Shown here piece by piece: positions 1 through 6,969 of a stretch of 64,000 nt of DNA; position 1 is the stretch's first letter, and every line of letters begins with the position of its first letter. The translations under genes and the position numbers were made by a program. The stretch covers positions 1-64,000 of the forward strand of contig CASIAN010000031.1 in the NCBI GenBank assembly GCA_949372595.1, given 5' to 3'. The stretch comes from CPC320 sp002336405 (lineage in GTDB: Bacteria > Pseudomonadota > Alphaproteobacteria > Rhodobacterales > Rhodobacteraceae). The notes beneath the pieces were generated by a model, which did no database searches, had not been told where the DNA came from, and saw only the letters and a list, made by a program, of their open reading frames with translations.

Positions 1-44
1 GTGGGGACTTGCACGGCGCGCGGCTTGGGTTTATACGCCTTGAG

Positions 45-59
45 CGGCCTTCCGGGCCG
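45..59 (+). promoter_or_regulatory. Small GC hairpin ahead of rplO
   Basis: CGGCC at 45-49 pairs with GGCCG at 55-59 around a 5-base loop. No U-tract follows, so it is not an obvious terminator; it may be a leader or processing hairpin. Nothing in positions 1-133 reads as the end of rpmD, so this is spacer DNA, and rplO begins after a good ribosome site (AAGGAG near 121). Confidence 0.3.
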
Positions 60-133
60 TAGAATCAAATTAGAAACGCCGCGTTTGCCCATTTCGTCGC
101 TCGACGGGTAGTTCCGGCATAAGGAGAAGCGAC

Positions 134-607
134 ATGAAACTACATGAATTGCACGACAATCCCGGCGCTACAAAAACCAAAAAACGGATCGGTCGCGGAC
201 CGGGTTCCGGCAAAGGTAAAATGGGTGGCCGTGGTATCAAAGGTCAGAAATCCCGCTCAGGTGTAGCGATTGGTGGCTATGAAGGTGGCCAAATGCCGCT
301 TTACCAACGTCTGCCAAAGCGTGGCTTTACCAAGCCGAACCGTAAGTCTTACGCCGTCGTCAACCTTGGTCTGGTGCAAAAATTCATTGATGAAAAAAAG
401 CTCGATGCCAAAGCTGCCATCACTGAGGATGTGTTGATTGCCAGCGGTCTCGTACGGCGCAAGCTTGACGGTGTTCGGGTGCTGGCGAAAGGCGACATCT
501 CCGCCTCTGTCACGCTGCAGGTAACCGGCGCGTCTAAGTCGGCGATTGAGGCAGTAGCCAAGGCGGGTGGGACATTGACTGTCGTATCTGCTGTCGCGGC
601 TGAATAA
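134..607 (+). CDS. rplO: 50S ribosomal protein L15
   Basis: L15 is a component of the large ribosomal subunit that stabilises 23S rRNA folding during late assembly. The 157-residue product has the family's glycine- and lysine-rich N-terminus (GRGPGSGKGKMGGRG around residues 20-34), followed by the GGYEGGQMPLYQRLPKRGF segment and a compact C-terminal domain. The ATG at 134 follows AAGGAG with suitable spacing. It occupies its standard place just before secY, but a strong terminator lies between the two genes, so at least part of the transcription seems to end here. Length and sequence are normal for Alphaproteobacteria. Confidence 0.98.
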   Translation: MKLHELHDNPGATKTKKRIGRGPGSGKGKMGGRGIKGQKSRSGVAIGGYEGGQMPLYQRLPKRGFTKPNRKSYAVVNLGLVQKFIDEKKLDAKAAITEDVLIASGLVRRKLDGVRVLAKGDISASVTLQVTGASKSAIEAVAKAGGTLTVVSAVAAE

Positions 608-661
608 CACCTTGTGAGCAGCGTCTAGGCTGCCTACATATGTTACAGTTTTCCCAATTGG

Positions 662-696
662 CCGCCCGAGCTGGAAAACGCTTTGGGCGGTTTTTT
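662..696 (+). terminator. Rho-independent terminator between rplO and secY
   Basis: CCGCCC at 662-667 pairs with GGGCGG at 685-690, the stem extends inward by A-U and G-U pairs, and six T residues follow at 691-696. It sits inside what is normally a continuous ribosomal protein operon. It also overlaps an in-frame TTG at 683, which therefore cannot be the secY start. Confidence 0.85.
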
Positions 697-715
697 ATCT
701 AAAAGAGAGACCCCT

Positions 716-2077
716 ATGGTATCTGCTGCAGAACAAATGGCCGCAAACACAAGCTGGGCTGCCTTGGGTAAGGCCACTGACTTGCGTAACCGTATCTTGT
801 TTACGCTGGGTTTGTTGATCGTCTACCGCCTTGGCACTTTTATTCCTGTGCCCGGCATTGATGGGCAGGCGTTGCGCGACTTTATGGAGCAGGCACAACA
901 GGGCATCGGCGGTATTCTGACGATGTTTACCGGTGGGGCCTTGGGTCGCATGGGGATCTTTGCTCTTGGCATCATGCCCTATATTTCGGCCTCGATTATC
1001 ATCCAGTTGCTGACCTCCATGGTGCCAGCATTGGAACAACTGAAAAAAGAGGGTGAGCAAGGTCGCAAGAAGATCAATCAATACACCCGCTTTGGGACCG
1101 TTGCTTTGGCCACCCTGCAGGCTTACGGGCTTGCGGTCAGCCTTGAAGCTGGTGAGTTGGTTACCGAACCCGGACTATTTTTCCGGATGTCCTGTCTGGT
1201 GACGCTGGTGGGTGGCACAATGTTCTTGATGTGGCTCGGTGAACAGATTACCGCACGCGGCATTGGCAACGGCATATCATTGATTATTTTCGTTGGGATT
1301 ATCGCAGAAGTGCCCGCCGCATTGGCACAGTTTTTTGCCTCGGGCCGCTCGGGTGCGATTAGCCCGGCAATTATTGTTGGGGTGATAGTGATGGTGATCG
1401 TAACGATTGCCTTTGTGGTGTTTATGGAGCGCGCCCTGCGCAAAATTCACATTCAATACCCGCGGCGTCAAGTTGGCATGAAAATCATGGAAGGCCAGTC
1501 CAGCCACCTGCCGGTCAAGGTCAATCCCGCTGGCGTGATCCCGGCAATCTTTGCCAGTTCGCTGTTGTTGTTGCCCACGACGGTCAGCACCTTTTCGGGC
1601 AATCAGACGGGTCCGATCATGTCGACTATTTTGGCATACTTCGGTCCTGGTCAGCCGCTCTATCTGGCTTTCTTTGCCGCGATGGTAGTGTTTTTTGTTT
1701 ATTTTTACACCTTTAACGTCTCGTTTAAACCAGACGAGGTCGCCGAGAACCTGAAAAATCAAAATGGGTTTGTGCCAGGTATTCGCCCCGGAGCGAAAAC
1801 CGCCGAATATCTCGAATATGTGGTGTCACGTCTGCTCGTGCTCGGCTCCGCGTATTTGGCCCTCGTGTGTTTGCTGCCAGAAATTTTGCGCGGGCAATTT
1901 TCTATTCCGTTTTACTTTGGCGGGACATCAGTGCTGATTGTGGTGTCCGTGACAATGGATACCATTCAGCAGGTTCAATCGCATCTTCTAGCCCATCAAT
2001 ACGAAGGTTTGATTCAAAAATCACAACTTCGTGGAAAGGGTAAAAAGCGCAACAGCAAGGGAGGGACACGCAAATGA
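716..2077 (+). CDS. secY: Protein translocase subunit SecY
   Basis: SecY is the central pore of the SecYEG channel, which moves unfolded proteins across or into the inner membrane with SecA or the ribosome. The 453-residue protein shows the ten hydrophobic segments of the family, the plug region after the first helix (VPGIDG), and the conserved TARGIGNGIS motif in the middle. The ATG at 716 (MVSAAEQMAANTSW) is preferred: it matches the family N-terminus and follows a purine-rich AAAAGAGAGA, whereas an upstream in-frame TTG lies within a terminator hairpin. The stop codon overlaps the adk start (ATGA), so the two are translationally coupled. Confidence 0.97.
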   Translation: MVSAAEQMAANTSWAALGKATDLRNRILFTLGLLIVYRLGTFIPVPGIDGQALRDFMEQAQQGIGGILTMFTGGALGRMGIFALGIMPYISASIIIQLLTSMVPALEQLKKEGEQGRKKINQYTRFGTVALATLQAYGLAVSLEAGELVTEPGLFFRMSCLVTLVGGTMFLMWLGEQITARGIGNGISLIIFVGIIAEVPAALAQFFASGRSGAISPAIIVGVIVMVIVTIAFVVFMERALRKIHIQYPRRQVGMKIMEGQSSHLPVKVNPAGVIPAIFASSLLLLPTTVSTFSGNQTGPIMSTILAYFGPGQPLYLAFFAAMVVFFVYFYTFNVSFKPDEVAENLKNQNGFVPGIRPGAKTAEYLEYVVSRLLVLGSAYLALVCLLPEILRGQFSIPFYFGGTSVLIVVSVTMDTIQQVQSHLLAHQYEGLIQKSQLRGKGKKRNSKGGTRK

Positions 2078-2721
2078 ACATCATTCTGTTAGGGCCACCT
2101 GGCGCCGGCAAAGGAACGCAGGCGCGCCATTTGGTTGAGACCCGTGGTATGACGCAGCTGTCCACCGGTGACATGCTGCGCGAGGCCAAATCTAGTGGCA
2201 CCGAGATGGGAAATATCGTGGCCGGCGTGATGGCAAAAGGTGATTTAGTCACCGATGAGATTGTTATTGGTTTGATCCGCGAAAAAATAGAATCCAGCAC
2301 GCAGGGCGGTTTTATTTTTGATGGCTTTCCCCGAACCCTGGCGCAAGCCGATGCGTTATCCGAACTTCTAAGTCAAACCAATCAAACGCTTGATGTGGTT
2401 GTGGAGATGCAAGTTGATGACAAGGCGTTGGTGGCGCGAATTGCGGGCCGGTCAACCTGTGGATCATGTGGTGATGTCTACCATGATGTGACACGACCAC
2501 AGCCTGATAATGGTGTCTGCGAGGCCTGTGGTGCGTCCGATTTCCAGCGTCGGGCAGACGACAATGAGGAAAGTCTCAAAAATCGCCTTATGGAGTACTA
2601 TAAGAAAACATCACCGCTGTTGGGCTATTACTTTGCCAATAAGCAACTGCAATCTGTCAATGGCCTCGCGGATATCAAAATTGTGCAGCTGGAAATCGCA
2701 TCGGTTTTAGACGCGTTGTGA
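2074..2721 (+). CDS. adk: Adenylate kinase
   Basis: Catalyses ATP + AMP = 2 ADP, which keeps adenylate pools balanced in the cytoplasm. The 215-residue protein begins with the P-loop GPPGAGKGTQ (about residues 7-16), has the AMP-binding DGFPRTLAQA segment, and carries a four-cysteine LID (CGSCG and CEACG, about residues 129-150). It is therefore the long, zinc-binding form rather than the Cys-less form of E. coli. Its start overlaps the secY stop by four bases, a common secY-adk arrangement. About 180 bases of structured spacer separate it from rpsM. Confidence 0.97.
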   Translation: MNIILLGPPGAGKGTQARHLVETRGMTQLSTGDMLREAKSSGTEMGNIVAGVMAKGDLVTDEIVIGLIREKIESSTQGGFIFDGFPRTLAQADALSELLSQTNQTLDVVVEMQVDDKALVARIAGRSTCGSCGDVYHDVTRPQPDNGVCEACGASDFQRRADDNEESLKNRLMEYYKKTSPLLGYYFANKQLQSVNGLADIKIVQLEIASVLDAL

Positions 2722-2731
2722 TGTTTTGGTC

Positions 2732-2759
2732 TTGACCGCTGCATGAATCTCTCTTAACC
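2732..2759 (+). promoter_or_regulatory. Possible promoter upstream of rpsM
   Basis: TTGACC at 2732-2737 and TTAACC at 2754-2759 are separated by 16 bases, a loose sigma-70-type match just after the adk stop. The 180-base spacer makes a separate promoter for the rpsM-rpsK-rpoA-rplQ block reasonable. The -10 element is poor. Confidence 0.3.
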
Positions 2760-2816
2760 ACCGGGTTTGGTTGAGAGACCACGTCCATGGGCGCCCGTAG
2801 GGCTGCGCCGTGAACC

Positions 2817-2855
2817 CCCGACATGCAGCGCCTTGGCGAACTGGGTCGGGTTTTG
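2817..2855 (+). promoter_or_regulatory. Structured leader or attenuator before rpsM
   Basis: CCCGAC at 2817-2822 pairs with GTCGGG at 2845-2850, enclosing a second small stem (CGCC 2829-2832 with GGCG 2835-2838), and TTTTG follows. The shape resembles an attenuator or weak terminator about 50 bases before rpsM. Ribosomal protein operons are often autoregulated through such leaders, but no specific mechanism can be assigned here. Confidence 0.45.
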
Positions 2856-2905
2856 TGAAAAAAGGTTCTGGGGTTACGGAACCGCAATGAAAAGGAAGCA
2901 AGAAT

Positions 2906-3274
2906 TTGGCACGTATAGCCGGCGTGAACATCCCGACGCATAAACGGGTTCCCATCGCATTAACATATATCACCGGTATCGGTTCAGCGATCGCAAAGGA
3001 AATTTGCGCCGCGGTCAATATCGACGAAACGCGCCGGGTCAATGAATTAAGCGACGCCGAAGTTCTGGCCGTACGCGAACATATCGACGCCAATTGCATG
3101 GTAGAAGGCGATCTGCGCCGTGAGGTTCAAATGAACATCAAGCGTCTGATGGATCTGGGCTGCTATCGCGGTCTGCGTCACCGCCGCAATCTGCCGGTAC
3201 GGGGGCAACGCACCCATACCAACGCCCGTACCCGCAAGGGCCCGGCGAGAGCAATTGCTGGTAAGAAGAAGTAA
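2906..3274 (+). CDS. rpsM: 30S ribosomal protein S13 (TTG start)
   Basis: S13 sits at the top of the 30S head, contacts the 50S subunit and influences tRNA translocation. The 122-residue product is full length: it starts MARIAGVNIPT as in nearly all bacterial S13 proteins and ends with the basic RGQRTHTNARTRKGPAR tail that reaches tRNA. The codon for the first Met is TTG at 2906, preceded by AAGGAAG at about 2891. No in-frame ATG could give the conserved N-terminus, so a TTG start is strongly supported. It begins the rpsM-rpsK-rpoA-rplQ block. Confidence 0.97.
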   Translation: MARIAGVNIPTHKRVPIALTYITGIGSAIAKEICAAVNIDETRRVNELSDAEVLAVREHIDANCMVEGDLRREVQMNIKRLMDLGCYRGLRHRRNLPVRGQRTHTNARTRKGPARAIAGKKK

Positions 3275-3289
3275 GGGAGGGCTTGAGTT

Positions 3290-3682
3290 ATGGCACGTGA
3301 TACACGTCGCGGAGGCAAAAAGAAGGTCTCCAAAAATATCGCCGCTGGTGTGGCGCATGTAAACAGTTCGTTCAACAACACCAAGATTTTGATTTCGGAC
3401 GTGCAGGGCAACGCCATTGCATGGTCGTCTTCGGGAACCATGGGCTTTAAAGGCTCGCGTAAATCGACGCCCTATGCAGCGCAGATGGCGGCCGAAGATG
3501 TTGGCCGTAAGGCGCAAGAGCACGGTGTGAAAACGCTTGAGGTTGAAGTTCAAGGTCCGGGATCGGGTCGTGAATCCGCACTGCGGGCGCTGGCTGCTGC
3601 TGGTTTTAACATCACTTCGATCCGTGATGTGACGCCGATGGCACACAATGGCTGTCGTCCACCAAAGCGTCGTCGGGTGTAA
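3290..3682 (+). CDS. rpsK: 30S ribosomal protein S11
   Basis: S11 forms part of the platform of the small subunit near the mRNA exit and the Shine-Dalgarno helix. The 130-residue protein has the typical NIAAGVAHVNSSFNNT segment, the GSRKSTPYAAQ region and the conserved C-terminal DVTPMAHNGCRPPKRRRV tail. An ATG at 3290 follows GGGAGG by a short spacer, 15 bases after rpsM. A 112-base spacer precedes rpoA. Nothing unusual is seen. Confidence 0.98.
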   Translation: MARDTRRGGKKKVSKNIAAGVAHVNSSFNNTKILISDVQGNAIAWSSSGTMGFKGSRKSTPYAAQMAAEDVGRKAQEHGVKTLEVEVQGPGSGRESALRALAAAGFNITSIRDVTPMAHNGCRPPKRRRV

Positions 3683-3794
3683 ACAATATTAATAGTACTG
3701 GTGGCGTGGGTTTAACTGCGCTGCCGCTTTTCTATTTTAACCTCGGGCGTCTTGCACTTCTGGACATGGGGGCAGGACAAGGATGGAGGATTTC

Positions 3795-4811
3795 ATGATC
3801 CACAAAAATTGGGCCGATCTAATCAAACCGACGCAGTTAGACGTTAAGCCGGGCAATGACCCGACCCGTCAGGCGACGGTTACCGCTGAACCGCTTGAAC
3901 GTGGTTTTGGGCTTACGCTCGGCAATGCACTGCGGCGCGTTCTCATGAGCTCTCTTCAGGGTGCGGCGATTGTAAGCGTGCAGATTGATAATGTTCTGCA
4001 CGAGTTTTCCAGCGTTGCCGGTGTACGCGAAGACGTCACCGATATCATTTTGAACCTGAAGGGTGTTGCGCTGAGCATGGAAGTCGAGGGACCTAAGCGG
4101 CTTTCGATAAATGCAAAAGGTCCCGGTGTTGTGACCGCTGGCGATATATCTGAAAGTGCGGGTATCGAGATTCTAAACCGCGAGCATGTGATTTGCCACC
4201 TTGATGATGGGGCAGATGTGTTCTTTGAACTGACTGTCAATACCGGTAAGGGCTATGTCGCTGCCGATAAGAACAAGCCAGAAGATGCGCCAATCGGCCT
4301 CATTCCGATTGATGCGATTTATTCGCCGGTTAAAAAGGTGTCCTATGATGTGCAACCGACCCGCGAAGGCCAGGTGCTTGATTATGACAAGCTGACAATG
4401 AAGGTCGAGACTGACGGTTCGCTGTCGCCAGATGATGCTGTCGCTTATGCCGCGCGCATTTTGCAAGACCAGTTGTCGATCTTTGTGAACTTTGACGAGC
4501 CTGAATCAGCGTCGCGCCAAGATGATGATGATGCACTGGAATTCAATCCGCTGCTGCTTAAGAAGGTTGACGAGTTGGAATTGTCGGTGCGCTCTGCAAA
4601 TTGCCTGAAAAACGATAATATTGTGTACATCGGCGATCTGATCCAGAAAACCGAAGCCGAAATGCTGCGGACGCCAAACTTTGGTCGGAAGTCTTTGAAC
4701 GAAATCAAAGAAGTTCTGTCGGGCATGGGACTGCATCTGGGTATGGATGTTGAAGACTGGCCACCGGATAACATCGAGGATCTTGCAAAGAAATTTGAAG
4801 ATGCTTTCTAA
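3795..4811 (+). CDS. rpoA: DNA-directed RNA polymerase subunit alpha
   Basis: The alpha subunit dimerises to nucleate RNA polymerase assembly, and its C-terminal domain contacts UP elements and activators. The 338-residue protein has the N-terminal assembly domain (LERGFGLTLGNALRRVLMSS, about residues 32-51), an acidic linker around residue 235-245, and the C-terminal DNA-binding domain ending in the TPNFGRKSLNEIKEVL helix-hairpin segment. The ATG at 3795 (MIHKNWADLIKPTQ) matches the alphaproteobacterial N-terminus and follows GGAGGA at 3785-3790; an ATG twelve bases upstream would add only four residues and lacks a good ribosome site. Confidence 0.98.
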   Translation: MIHKNWADLIKPTQLDVKPGNDPTRQATVTAEPLERGFGLTLGNALRRVLMSSLQGAAIVSVQIDNVLHEFSSVAGVREDVTDIILNLKGVALSMEVEGPKRLSINAKGPGVVTAGDISESAGIEILNREHVICHLDDGADVFFELTVNTGKGYVAADKNKPEDAPIGLIPIDAIYSPVKKVSYDVQPTREGQVLDYDKLTMKVETDGSLSPDDAVAYAARILQDQLSIFVNFDEPESASRQDDDDALEFNPLLLKKVDELELSVRSANCLKNDNIVYIGDLIQKTEAEMLRTPNFGRKSLNEIKEVLSGMGLHLGMDVEDWPPDNIEDLAKKFEDAF

Positions 4812-4815
4812 ATTT

Positions 4816-4837
4816 GGATGAGGGGAAACCCTCATCC
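4816..4837 (+). other. Perfect GNRA-tetraloop hairpin between rpoA and rplQ
   Basis: GGATGAGGG at 4816-4824 pairs perfectly with CCCTCATCC at 4829-4837 around a GAAA loop. Only a weak GTTTG follows, so it may be a processing or stabilising hairpin or a partial terminator just after the rpoA stop codon. Confidence 0.6.
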
Positions 4838-4926
4838 GTTTGACTGGGCAATCCCGCCCCAAGGAGAGAGGCTGACACGCATCGGCCTCCAGACAAAGAA
4901 AAAATACCTGTAGAAGGATAAGAAAC

Positions 4927-5346
4927 ATGCGTCACGCAAAAGGCTACCGCCGGCTTAACCGTACCCACGAACACCGCAAGGCACTCTGGGCAAATATGTC
5001 TGGCTCGCTCATCGAACACGAGCAAATTAAAACAACCCTTCCCAAGGCAAAAGAACTGCGCCGGGTGATAGAGAAGCTTGTGACCTTGGGCAAGCGCGGC
5101 GATCTGCATGCGCGCCGTCAGGCTGCGGCTCGGCTTAAGGAAGACCAATATGTCAGTAAATTGTTTGACGTGCTGGGACCCCGTTATAAAGATCGTCAGG
5201 GCGGATATGTCCGGATTATGAAGGCCGGTTTCCGCTATGGTGACATGGCGCCAATGGCAATCATCGAATTTGTAGACCGCGATCCCGATGCCAAAGGTAA
5301 GGCCGATAAAGAACGCGTTGCCCTGCAAGAGGCAGCAAGCGTCTAA
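4927..5346 (+). CDS. rplQ: 50S ribosomal protein L17
   Basis: L17 is a large-subunit protein near the polypeptide exit tunnel. The 139-residue product starts MRHAKGYRRLNRTHEHRKAL, the conserved family N-terminus, and has the KAKELRRVIEKLVTLGKRGDLHARRQA core; a short acidic-basic tail follows residue 117. It is the last gene of the ribosomal block. A GAAGGA ribosome site lies just upstream, and a strong terminator lies 26 bases after the stop. Confidence 0.98.
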   Translation: MRHAKGYRRLNRTHEHRKALWANMSGSLIEHEQIKTTLPKAKELRRVIEKLVTLGKRGDLHARRQAAARLKEDQYVSKLFDVLGPRYKDRQGGYVRIMKAGFRYGDMAPMAIIEFVDRDPDAKGKADKERVALQEAASV

Positions 5347-5372
5347 GCACTTGCAAAGGTCTGCACTGTTTG

Positions 5373-5402
5373 AAAGCCACGGTCCCGCACTGTGGCTTTT
5401 TT
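5373..5402 (+). terminator. Rho-independent terminator after rplQ
   Basis: AAAGCCAC at 5373-5380 pairs with GTGGCTTT at 5392-5399, giving a run of six T residues at 5397-5402. It ends the ribosomal protein and rpoA operon, and lies tail-to-tail with murJ on the other strand. Confidence 0.9.
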
Positions 5403-5421
5403 CATGCACGCTGCGGTTAAA

Positions 5422-6969
5422 TCAGTCGGAGGATCGACGCAGCGCAGCGCGGTATTCAGAGATCTTAAACGCGCCCAAAACTTGCGCAACACCTACATAG
5501 CTAACAATGCCCGCAAGGATCAGACCGCTCAACGCAAGATACCGCCAGCCCACGATCCTAAAGCTTGATCCGGCGAGGGCCTGACACAGAAACAGCACCA
5601 CACCCATCGCCGCAGATGCGGCAAGGATGCGCCACAACCGCGTCCGCAAACGCGCATCAAACTGGGCCTCACGCCCAAAGCGACGCGCCCCCAAAGCCAA
5701 CAACCCCACCATGGCCCAACCCGCAGCACTGGTGGCGATGGCGGGGGCCAGCCAGCCAAACATTGGGATAAGACCAATTGCCAAGGCGGCGTTGACGATC
5801 ATCGATACCACCGCGTAACGAAAAGGTGTGCGGGTATCTTCGCGTGCAAAAAATAGCGGTTGCAATAGTTTTTGCAACATGAAGGCGGGCAATCCAAGTC
5901 CATAAATTGCAACCGCTTGCGCCATCGCGGCACTGTCGGCCGCAGTGGTGGCTCCGCGTTCAAACAACACCGAAACCAGTGGTAGCGGGATCACACATAA
6001 CGCCACTGCTGCTGGCAGGGTTAGCGCCAGTGAAATCTCGGCGGCTCGGCTAAAGGCGGCGCGCGCACCGCTGGTGTCATTGGCTTTTAGCTTGCGCGAC
6101 AGATCGGGCAAAAGCACAATTCCAATGGCGATGCCAACCACGCCGAGCGGCAGTTGATACAGCCGGTCGGCTCCATAGAGCCAGCCAACCGCCTTGTCAA
6201 AGCTGCTGGCGACCTGTTGGCCAACCACAAGGTTGATCTGCATCACCCCACCGGCCAAGGCGGCGGGAACTGCAATCACCACAAGCCGGCGCATATCTTT
6301 GGTCCAGCGCGGCCGGCCAAGGCGCAGTCGCAGGCCCGCACGCAGCGCCGCATGCCATACCAGCGCCAGTTGTGCGATACCGGCAACGGGTACGCTCCAG
6401 ACCAGATAAAGCACTGGCTGACCGCCTGTGAACTTGGCGGTTATCAGAGCTGCAATTACCAAAATATTCAGCACAACAGGTGCTGCTGCGGCGGCGGCAA
6501 AATGGCCGCCGGCATTTAGAACGCCAGAAAACAGTGCTGCCAAAGAGATAAAGAAAATATAGGGAAACATAATCCGGCCAAAACCCACCGCGAGATCAAA
6601 GCGTTCGGTGCCACCAAAACCGCCTGCGGTGGCCCAGACCAGCGCCGGCATAAAGATCATCGCCACAGCCGTCAGTGCCAGCAAAACCAAGGCCAGACCG
6701 TTCAGCGCATCAGAGGCAAAGAGATTGGGATCATCTCCGGCCTGATATTTTTTCGAAAACATGGGCACGAATGCGGCATTGAACGCGCCTTCGGCAAAAA
6801 AGCGACGAAACATATTGGGCAGGCGGAACGCTGCGACAAAGGCATCCATCACGGGACCGGGGCCAATCACGCCAAACAGGATTATTTCGCGCAATAACCC
6901 AAGAACACGGCTCATCAGGGTCCAGAAGCCGACAGTCAAAACCCCATAGACAAGGCGGATCGGTTTCAC
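5422..6969 (-). CDS. murJ: Lipid II flippase MurJ
   Basis: MurJ moves the peptidoglycan precursor lipid II across the inner membrane. The 515-residue protein is almost entirely transmembrane (about 14 segments) and begins with the family signature: SRVLGLLREI around residue 20, then DAFVAAFRLPNMFRRFFAEGAFNAAFVPMF around residues 42-71. The start codon overlaps the glnD stop by four bases, so translation is coupled to glnD. The gene is the last of a three-gene minus-strand unit (lipoprotein activator, glnD, murJ) that converges on rplQ. Confidence 0.96.
   Translation of the reverse strand: MKPIRLVYGVLTVGFWTLMSRVLGLLREIILFGVIGPGPVMDAFVAAFRLPNMFRRFFAEGAFNAAFVPMFSKKYQAGDDPNLFASDALNGLALVLLALTAVAMIFMPALVWATAGGFGGTERFDLAVGFGRIMFPYIFFISLAALFSGVLNAGGHFAAAAAAPVVLNILVIAALITAKFTGGQPVLYLVWSVPVAGIAQLALVWHAALRAGLRLRLGRPRWTKDMRRLVVIAVPAALAGGVMQINLVVGQQVASSFDKAVGWLYGADRLYQLPLGVVGIAIGIVLLPDLSRKLKANDTSGARAAFSRAAEISLALTLPAAVALCVIPLPLVSVLFERGATTAADSAAMAQAVAIYGLGLPAFMLQKLLQPLFFAREDTRTPFRYAVVSMIVNAALAIGLIPMFGWLAPAIATSAAGWAMVGLLALGARRFGREAQFDARLRTRLWRILAASAAMGVVLFLCQALAGSSFRIVGWRYLALSGLILAGIVSYVGVAQVLGAFKISEYRAALRRSSD

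Noticed and set aside
683..715. Upstream TTG start extending SecY by 11 residues
   Set aside because: It lies in the right arm of a rho-independent terminator and precedes the family N-terminus.
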